Below, piece after piece: positions 7,833 through 12,308 of a DNA stretch of 12,308 nucleotides; position 1 is the stretch's first letter, and every line of letters begins with the position of its first letter. Both the position numbers and the translations under genes were made by a program. The notes beneath the pieces were generated by a model. That model saw only the letters and a program-made list of their open reading frames with translations. It had not been told where the DNA came from and ran no database searches. This DNA comes from Stramenopiles sp. TOSAG23-6 (Eukaryota; Sar), in the NCBI GenBank assembly GCA_900128565.1, contig LT636208.1:1-12308 (forward strand), in the 5' to 3' direction.

Positions 7833-9378
7833 ATGCTTGAGGGGCAACCCGAATGTCCTTCTCGTAGGAAGAAGCAACCCGAATGTCCTTCTCGTAGGAA
7901 GAAGCAACCCGAATGTCCATCTCGTAGGAAGAAGCGTAAGCAATATGTATTTGAACTTGAGCTTGAAGATCCAACAAACTGGAAGTTTGTGGAAGCTTCT
8001 GCCCGCTTGTTATTACCTAGTAGTGTAAATTGGGGTTCGGCTAAGCTATTGACTGGAACATTTGGAGATAAGTTGTTGTCTATATCTGGTGAGTGTTCTA
8101 AATCTGTATCAGAGGATGCAGCCGATCTACTTGAAAAGCTTGATGGTGTGATAGATGTAACGAAAAACAAAGTATTTGGTTTACACTTCAACAACCATAG
8201 TTCTGAAGTGCAGAATGACAAATCCTTAGCAAATGATAGTTTAAGTGAATTACCTGCTCCAATGGTAAAACCAATGGTAGCTTCAACATCACGTCAGCGA
8301 CATCGATCTGTAAAGACAAAATCTATTCATGGAACCAAATCTCGGCATTTGTCAAAAGCAGAGCTTCGAAGAAAAAAGGAGCGGAAGCGTAAGAGTAAAA
8401 TGGAAAAAAAAATAGTTAAAAAAAGAAGTTTCGAGCAGCTTCGAAGTATTGTTTCTCATCGCATCAAGCAACTAGAATCTTTACATAGCCTATTAACAGA
8501 TCAAAAAAATATACACACAGACATAAAAGAATTGCGAGTCACTGGAAGTGCATACGTTTCTCAATCTCTATGTGTTCGCGGCACAGTTACAATTGGCACT
8601 GGTGAGCAGTCAGTCACCAGGAATTTGAATGATATATCCGATACTTATTCTTGGTACAGGTGTGTGAAAGATTCCTATGATATTCACGACAAACAACAAC
8701 CTGTTGGCGTTGGGCAAGAATATACTCCTACTACAAATGATATTGGGTGTAAGCTACGTGTTATTGTTATTGCAAACATTAAGGCCTCTAATACCAAGAA
8801 AACAATTTTGTCTCCTTTAATTGATATTAGTCCAGACGCAAGTCATCGTATTTATGATATAATACACTCGAGGATAGATGTAGATTTTCCAGTTAAACAA
8901 TTGACAATTAATGAAGAAGGTCAAATCGATGAAAACACGAATAATAAATGTTCAATAGTTATTTCAAAACATAAAGTGAAATTTCGCGTCGATGGAAAAT
9001 CTGTATGTTTTTATTGAATTCTTTATTACAATTTCAATTTTTTTTTTTTTTTTTTGGTACCTAACAAAACAAATCAAATTTTTGAAATATTTTCCTAAAT
9101 TACATGTAATAAAATCTGAACGTTTTGAAGGTCATAATTATTCTGAACCTGATCCTTTTCATAGTTATGGTATAACTTTGTGTCTGACGCCTGTTGATTC
9201 TAAGTCACATTGTTTACAATTAAGAACCTATATCAAAGAAGATGTACTTTTTATCACGAATTTGAAATTTATTTTTTTGTACCAAATTTTGTACCTAACG
9301 AATATTTTCAAAACAAAACAAAATATTTTTTTCACAATACATCGTGATATTCTGATTATGACTTTGAATGCGATACAT
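7833..9378 (+). CDS. AIR9-like protein, N-terminal part (exons 1-3)
   Basis: Exons are 7833-9002, 9106-9243 and 9343-9378. The ATG at 7833 is the first in frame, since the frame is closed by TGA at 7743-7745 and has no earlier ATG. Residues 5-34 are three exact decapeptide repeats QPECPSRRKK. Residues 155-198 are strongly basic (RRKKERKRKSK), a likely nuclear-localisation or nucleic-acid/microtubule-binding segment. Residues 235-315 resemble the Ig-like A9 repeat of AIR9: VTGSAYVSQSLCVRG, SWYRCV, then YTPTTNDIGCKLRVIV. Residues about 372-448 look like the PH-like end of that family: KHKVKFR, then strands, then LQLRT, then helix RDILIMTLNAIH. Without splicing the last segment, the frame would end at TAA 9391-9393. 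I prefer continuation into the reading frame at 9554, because that frame has no start codon of its own and the phases agree. AIR9 is microtubule-associated in plants; function here is inferred. Confidence 0.8.
7845..7934 (+). repeat. Three tandem 30-nt coding repeats
   Basis: Units are at 7845-7874, 7875-7904 and 7905-7934, differing by one base (CCTTCT to CCATCT) in the third. Each encodes QPECPSRRKK. Near identity at the DNA level, including silent positions, indicates recent expansion in this lineage. Confidence 0.95.
9003..9105 (+). other. Intron A of the AIR9-like gene, GT...CAT type
   Basis: The intron is 103 nt and phase 0. The donor is GTATGT, followed by an 18-T run, branch box GTACCTAACAA at 9057-9067, box TTTTGAAATATTTTCC near 9080-9095, and the end TTACAT at 9100-9105. 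Reading through gives a stop after four codons (TGA at 9015-9017), so removal is required for the AIR9-like C-terminal domain to continue. The exon after it reads VIKSERFEGHNY in frame. No AG lies between branch box and end. The next AG (9129-9130) would remove 25 extra nt and break the frame. Confidence 0.82.
9244..9342 (+). other. Intron B of the AIR9-like gene, GT...CAT type
   Basis: The intron is 99 nt and phase 0. It has donor GTACTTTTT, a T-rich segment, branch box GTACCTAACGA at 9291-9301, an AAATATTTTTTT box at 9321-9332 and the end AATACAT at 9336-9342. Its length is a multiple of three and it has no in-frame stop, so it could be retained. Retention would insert 33 residues rich in F, I and L into a compact domain. 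Removal joins KED to RDILIMTLNAIH, the expected final helix. No AG lies between branch and end, and the next AG (9381-9382) would shift the frame by 40 nt. Confidence 0.7.
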
Positions 9379-9553
9379 GTAGGATTTTCATAATGAATTT
9401 CAAATCTATTTTTTTTACTACAAAAATTCTGTACCTAACAAATTTAAAATGTAAAATATTTTCTTACAAAACTATTTTTTTTTTTTTTTTGGTTTTCGTA
9501 CGAAATTCTGTACCTAACAAATTTAAAATGTAAAATATTTTCTTACAAAACAT
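9379..9553 (+). other. Intron C of the AIR9-like gene, GT...CAT type with an internal duplication
   Basis: The proposed intron is 175 nt and phase 0: donor GTAGGA, two copies of the branch-box region (CTAAC at 9434-9438 and 9514-9518), T runs, and the end AAAACAT at 9547-9553. The 79-nt spacing between the two copies accounts for the excess length: 175 minus 79 is 96 nt, the size of the other introns here. No AG follows the second branch box. The alternative is that the first gene stops at TAA 9391-9393 and a second gene starts within this segment. A small frame from ATG 9393 to a donor at 9498 would also be phase-compatible, but encodes mostly F, K and T. Confidence 0.6.
9424..9551 (+). repeat. 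49-nt perfect direct repeat inside intron C
   Basis: Positions 9424-9472 and 9503-9551 are identical over 49 nt, offset by 79 nt, with a T-rich spacer. Each copy holds a branch box and an AAATATTTT box. The first copy lacks the terminal CAT (it continues as CTAT), so only the second copy is followed by the acceptor. Confidence 0.95.
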
Positions 9554-11311
9554 GCTCAAAGTAAACTGACGCATATTGCAAATGAAGGAACTTCTGAACC
9601 TGTATATCAACCTGGTAGTGGTATCCAACAACATAATAGTCATTACACTGAAAATTCAAGTGATTCCTCGAGAGATGTTCAACAGAAAGCAGCGGAAGAA
9701 GCTGCAAAATTAGTACAAATTACCCGAGATAAATTATCTCCTTTGGGACAATTATTACATAGTGGGTGCACATTGCGCCCATCGATTAAAAATGTAAAGC
9801 ATAATGATGATGATGGCGAAACTAATGATGATGGTAACAATGAGGATGTGGGGAATAAAGCCACTCCGAAAACACCAGTAAATGGTACACAAAATGGTAC
9901 AAATACGATTGAAAGGAAGAATCATGAAAAAATTGAAATTTCAAAACCATTAACGTTTCAGTCATGGCTCTTATCTACGTTTGATGAAAATCAATTGAAA
10001 AAATTTGCTTCAAGTTTAAGTGAAAGTGGCGAAATGCCAGAAGATCATGTTGATGTTCTTCATTGGGCAATAGCTGGTGCAATTTCTTCGGGCAAAAAGA
10101 TACTTGATAAAAATGATAACGAACAACCCAATACTAATGATAACGAACAACCCAATACTAATGATAACGAACAACACAATACTAATGATAACGAACAACC
10201 CAATACAAATGATAACGAACAACCCAATACTAATGAGATCCTTTTTAACAAAAAGGAATTTCAAAGAGATCCAAAATACACAAAGAAACGGCATACTTCA
10301 TCACCGAAAGTTTCTCCGTCGATTATCCAACAGAATAAATTTCAATTCTCCTCATCTTTGAATAACTTGTTTAAAAGTCCGACACAAAAAAAAACGAGAA
10401 ATGTAAAGAGATTATTCAGTGAGAATTCGTTTAATAATTTATCTCCATTTAAAACTAGTCAAGAAACTGAGAAAAAAAGTCCAATTCCTTTTCCTTCCGT
10501 AAAAGTTGAAAAGGAATCGACTTTTCTTCAGAGTCCTCGGCCATTAAATAGTAATATACCAAAAACAATTCAAAGACAACTGTCAAATAGTAGTATATCA
10601 AAGACACTTCAAAGACAATTAAGTTTTAGTGGTCGAAATGTATTAAATGAAGGAATGAGCCCTATGCCTATAACAAAACCATCTACGTCATCAATGCCTT
10701 TTGAAAACCCTATGCCTATAGCAAAACCATCTACGCCATCAATGCCTTTTGAAAAATACATGTTAACTCCTCGATTGATGAAAACATTTTCTGGTGTAAA
10801 AAAACAGAAATCTCAATCTATGAATATTTCAAGTGATCCAAGAATGTTGCCATTATCAAATAGGCGAGTCACATTTTCACCAAAAGTAAAAAAGAAAGTT
10901 CCTCTACTAAATGAAAAAAGTATGTCACAAAAACAACTATCCTCATCAAAGCAAAAACACATGTCAAAAAAAGATTCATTTTCTTCAATAGCTTTAAAGA
11001 AAAGAAGTATATCAACGACACCCACAATGAATAGCCGTCGATCACTGTCAACCATGATGACCAAATCTCCTAGTATTCAGCTCGCAGCAAAAGCAGCAGG
11101 CAACCGCAGTATTTTTCCGCAGAATCTCGATTTGGACTATTTGCGTGTAAAAGGTAATTTTGTATTTGATAAGAAGAGTAAATTGTGGTGGAATCCAAAG
11201 ACACAATATTTTTACAAACCTCAAACAAAGATGTATTCAAGACAAACTCAGGGACCTTGGTTTAAAGTGAAAATAACCAGTGATGGAGAACGTGTTTTAG
11301 TTTCAGAATGA
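9554..11311 (+). CDS. Serine/asparagine-rich, mostly disordered protein part; likely exon 4 of the AIR9-like gene
   Basis: An open frame of 585 codons ends in TGA TGA. It begins directly after the CAT at 9551-9553, with no ATG near its start (the first Met is about 160 codons in), so it must be spliced to an upstream exon; the AIR9-like exons fit in phase 0. It opens with AQSKLTHIANEG. An alanine-rich helix follows, then an acidic linker and the helical segment SWLLSTFDENQLKKFASSL. After that come five DNEQPNTN repeats and a long S/P/K-rich region with many SP and TP sites. RRVTF (10865-10879) matches the RVxF docking motif for protein phosphatase 1. The last 60 residues are the only folded-looking part, with FVFDKKSKLWWNPKTQYFY and YKPQTKMYSR; the aromatic spacing resembles OCRE-type repeats. 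I recognise no enzyme domain. Confidence 0.85.
   Translation, partial: AQSKLTHIANEGTSEPVYQPGSGIQQHNSHYTENSSDSSRDVQQKAAEEAAKLVQITRDKLSPLGQLLHSGCTLRPSIKNVKHNDDDGETNDDGNNEDVGNKATPKTPVNGTQNGTNTIERKNHEKIEISKPLTFQSWLLSTFDENQLKKFASSLSESGEMPEDHVDVLHWAIAGAISSGKKILDKNDNEQPNTNDNEQPNTNDNEQHNTNDNEQPNTNDNEQPNTNEILFNKKEFQRDPKYTKKRHTSSPKVSPSIIQQNKFQFSSSLNNLFKSPTQKKTRNVKRLFSENSFNNLSPFKTSQETEKKSPIPFPSVKVEKESTFLQSPRPLNSNIPKTIQRQLSNSSISKTLQRQLSFSGRNVLNEGMSPMPITKPSTSSMPFENPMPIAKPSTPSMPFEKYMLTPRLMKTFSGVKKQKSQSMNISSDPRMLPLSNRRVTFSPKVKKKVPLLNEKSMSQKQLSSSKQKHMSKKDSFSSIALKKRSISTTPTMNSRRSLSTMMTKSPSIQLAAKAAGNRSIFPQNLDLDYLRVKGNFVFDKKSKLWWNPKTQYFYKPQTKMYSRQTQGPWFKVKITSDGERVLVSE
10112..10231 (+). repeat. Five tandem 24-nt coding repeats
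   Basis: Five 24-nt units encode DNEQPNTN-type octapeptides, with two substitutions across all copies (one changes P to H, one is silent). The array is exact in period and lies in a disordered acidic region, consistent with recent slippage expansion. Confidence 0.95.
10547..10624 (+). repeat. Two 39-nt coding repeats
   Basis: Units at 10547-10585 and 10586-10624 encode NSNIPKTIQRQLS and NSSISKTLQRQLS. They are more diverged than the neighbouring arrays. RQLS is a basophilic-kinase-like site, present in both units. Confidence 0.85.
10661..10756 (+). repeat. Two 48-nt coding repeats
   Basis: Units at 10661-10708 and 10709-10756 encode PMPITKPSTSSMPFEN and PMPIAKPSTPSMPFEK. They differ at few bases, so the duplication is young. 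Confidence 0.92.
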
Positions 11312-11431
11312 TGATGAAGTAATAAAAACGATGTTAAAAATATATTTTTGTTTTTAGTAAGTTGGATCTAAGAATGTAATCCTTAAAACAAATGAGCAAG
11401 TAACAACATTGTTTAAGATTGAAAGATACAT
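11312..11431. other. Spacer between the protein gene and the 5S-like sequence
   Basis: About 120 nt, AT-rich. Apart from the AATAAA listed separately, I see no gene or repeat. It separates plus-strand transcription of the protein gene from the minus-strand rRNA genes. Confidence 0.6.
11321..11326 (+). terminator. Possible polyadenylation signal of the AIR9-like gene
   Basis: AATAAA starts 10 nt after the TGA that ends the long exon. It is only a positional candidate in AT-rich DNA. Confidence 0.35.
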
Positions 11432-11516
11432 AGCTCAGCAAGCAGACTTCCAAACGGGTCCCCCACGATCGTACTAGCTGCTCTCCACCGGGCTTAACTT
11501 CTCAGTTCGGATCCCA
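11432..11516 (-). pseudogene. 5S rRNA-like sequence lacking its 5' third
   Basis: Read on the minus strand, this gives ATCCGAACTGAGAAGTTAAG, then CCGG, a GTACGATCGTGGGGGACCC block and an end in TGCTGAGCT. These match the middle and 3' parts of eukaryotic 5S rRNA: loop C, the A-box region GAAGTTAAGCC, the C-box region with GGGGGACC, and the 3' helix I strand. The first 30-35 nt are missing: upstream on that strand is AT-rich sequence with no GCCATA-like block and no partner for the 3' strand AGCT. No T run follows the 3' end, as a Pol III terminator would require. It is in the same orientation as the LSU rRNA. I call it a truncated copy, but a very divergent functional 5S cannot be excluded. 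Confidence 0.7.
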
Positions 11517-11744
11517 TATCTCTATTAACTTTATGAAATAATATAATAAATGAAATATCATAAAGTAAAATGTAATGTAAAATGTAATGTAAATGTAATG
11601 TAAAATGTAATGTAAATGTAAAATTTAATGTAATGTAAAATGTAATGAAAATGTAAAATAATGAAAATGTAAAATGTAAAATATAATGTAATGCAAAAAT
11701 GTAACGCAAAAATGTATTTGTAAAATGAAATGCAAAACAAATAC
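11517..11744. repeat. AT-rich minisatellite of TGTAA/ATGTAAA units in the rDNA spacer
   Basis: From about 11560 to 11735 the sequence is an irregular array of ATGTAATGTAAA-like units on the plus strand, some shortened and some with single-base changes. It lies between the 5S-like remnant and the LSU rRNA, as repeats in ribosomal intergenic spacers usually do. The frames it leaves open are compositional. Confidence 0.85.
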
Positions 11745-11794
11745 AAGACGGCGCAGAATCGAACTGCGTTGTAAAACTACTCCAGTAGCGTCTT
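11745..11794 (-). ncRNA. tRNA-like three-helix element, probably a tRNA remnant
   Basis: On the minus strand, a six-pair outer helix AAGACG/CGTCTT (11789-11794 with 11745-11750) encloses two hairpins. The first is CTAC-TGGA-GTAG (11777-11788). The second is CGCAG-TTCGATT-CTGCG (11752-11768), which has the stem length and loop of a tRNA T-arm and a good B-box core GTTCGATTC. Only about 20 nt separate the outer helix from the T-arm, so one arm (probably the anticodon arm) is missing. It lies about 50 nt downstream of the LSU rRNA 3' end on the same strand. All three helices are perfectly paired, which argues against simple decay. Confidence 0.5.
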
Positions 11795-11842
11795 ATGAAA
11801 AGGAGATGTTGAGTGTCGCTTATTTTCATAAAGAAAAAATGG

Positions 11843-12257
11843 ACAAATCGTGGAACAAAGGCTTAATCTCAGTAGATCGTAGGACAAAGCCTACTCTCAT
11901 ACTTACAATACCTCGTTCCTCATTTAAGTCGTCTACAAAGGATTTATCTTTCCCGATATTTGAAATTATTATTCAGGATACGCATGTATAAACACACTTG
12001 ATGTTTATAAAAGTCCGTCCCAATTGTATGATCTAGGCATAAATCTAAAAGAGATATGCTAATGGTATTCGTTTGAAATCAGGAAAGGTGGATATCGTCG
12101 CTTTCCCAGCATGGATTCTGACTTAGAGGCGTTCAGTCATAATCCTACAGATGGTAGCTTCGGGGCACTGCCTTTTCAGGCAACCCCATGAACCAATTAT
12201 CTGAACAAACGGTTCCTCTCGTACTGAGTTTGATTACTGTTGCGACAACAACCTCAT

Positions 12258-12308
<51 letters not shown>
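11843..12308 (-). rRNA. Large-subunit (25S/28S) rRNA, 3' end, partial
   Basis: The minus strand carries the conserved 3' part of nuclear LSU rRNA, the ribosome's catalytic RNA. From its 5' side it has AACGTGAGCTGGGTTTAGAC, then CCGTCGTGAGACAGGTTAGT, the sarcin-ricin loop AGTACGAGAGGAACC (12211-12225) and GAACGCCTCTAAGTCAGAAT. The last segment contains ACGATCTACTGAGATTAAGC and ends near ACGATTTGT, equivalent to the end of yeast 25S rRNA, so the 3' end is placed at about 11843. Transcription runs leftward, towards the protein gene. The rest of the rDNA unit lies outside the window. Confidence 0.96.
12211..12225 (-). other. Sarcin-ricin loop of the LSU rRNA
   Basis: The minus strand reads AGTACGAGAGGAACC, the near-universal loop that binds translational GTPases. 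It is intact here, which argues that this LSU copy is functional rather than decayed. Confidence 0.95.

Noticed and set aside
7730-8221. 163-codon minus-strand frame over the QPECPSRRKK repeat
   Set aside because: It is antisense to the AIR9-like exon. Its repeated FFLREGHSGC units are only the reverse reading of the 30-nt repeats.
9242-9340. Reading intron B as a U12-type AT-AC intron
   Set aside because: Shifting the boundaries by two bases gives AT...AC here, but the synthetase intron and intron A do not allow that shift, and the donors lack the U12 ATATCC signal.
9379-9430. A small first exon from ATG 9393 leading into the serine-rich frame
   Set aside because: It is phase-compatible only with a donor at 9498, runs through the duplicated intron segment and encodes mostly F, K, T and I, so it looks like intron sequence.
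9743-9745. TTG as the start of the serine-rich protein
   Set aside because: The frame is open and protein-like for another 63 codons upstream to 9554, right after a CAT acceptor, and TTG starts are not expected in a nuclear gene.
10112-10231. CRISPR-like direct repeats
   Set aside because: The units are contiguous with no spacers, stay in frame in a coding exon, and the DNA is eukaryotic.
10016-10294. Minus-strand frames with repeated hydrophobic units
   Set aside because: These are reverse readings of the five 24-nt DNEQPNTN repeats and look membrane-like only because of codon composition.
11745-11794. A complete functional tRNA
   Set aside because: The distance from acceptor-like helix to T-arm is too short for both a D-arm and an anticodon arm, and no seven-base anticodon loop is present.
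11494-11829. Open frames across the AT-rich minisatellite
   Set aside because: They are produced by TGTAA-type repeat composition, overlap the 5S-like and tRNA-like elements and have no coding character.

Overview
This is eukaryotic nuclear DNA from an AT-rich, gene-dense protist that I cannot place to species. The evidence is spliceosomal-type introns, a eukaryotic-type carbamoyl-phosphate synthetase II, a large ribonuclease-inhibitor-type LRR protein, an AIR9-like protein, and the 3' end of a nuclear large-subunit rRNA. Stops are TAA and TGA, and the standard code fits throughout. A 5S-like sequence downstream of and on the same strand as the LSU rRNA, plus an AIR9-like domain, would suit a stramenopile or a related protist, but neither is diagnostic.

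Layout. 1-54: tail of an intron. 55-3479 (+): the synthetase part of carbamoyl-phosphate synthetase II, split by one 98-nt intron. 3480-3641: short convergent 3' spacer. 3642-7535 (-): an intronless 1297-residue LRR/coiled-coil protein. 7536-7832: divergent promoter region with a small uORF. 7833-11311 (+): an AIR9-like protein followed by a long, disordered, serine-rich part. These look like two genes but are more simply one four-exon gene (390+46+12+585 codons). 11312-11842: rDNA-flanking spacer with a 5'-truncated 5S-like sequence, a tRNA-like three-helix element and an AT-rich minisatellite. 11843-12308 (-): 3' end of the LSU rRNA, running out of the window.

The most interesting signal is the introns. 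Five elements (one partial) share one architecture: a GTA donor, a T-rich first half, a TACCTAAC branch-point box, an AAATATTTT-like box in most, and a 3' end of CAT instead of AG. No AG lies between the branch point and the acceptor in any of them. For all four complete elements, using the next downstream AG with the same donor shifts the reading frame, whereas cutting after CAT keeps it. Three are 98, 103 and 99 nt. The fourth is 175 nt but carries a 79-nt tandem duplication, so its pre-duplication length is 96 nt. All are phase 0. This suggests a genome with GT-AT (non-AG) introns, possibly spread as an introner-like family.

The genes show no shared pathway. The synthetase makes carbamoyl phosphate for pyrimidines. 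The LRR protein and the AIR9-like protein are divergently arranged and may share regulation. The AIR9 family is associated with microtubules in plants.
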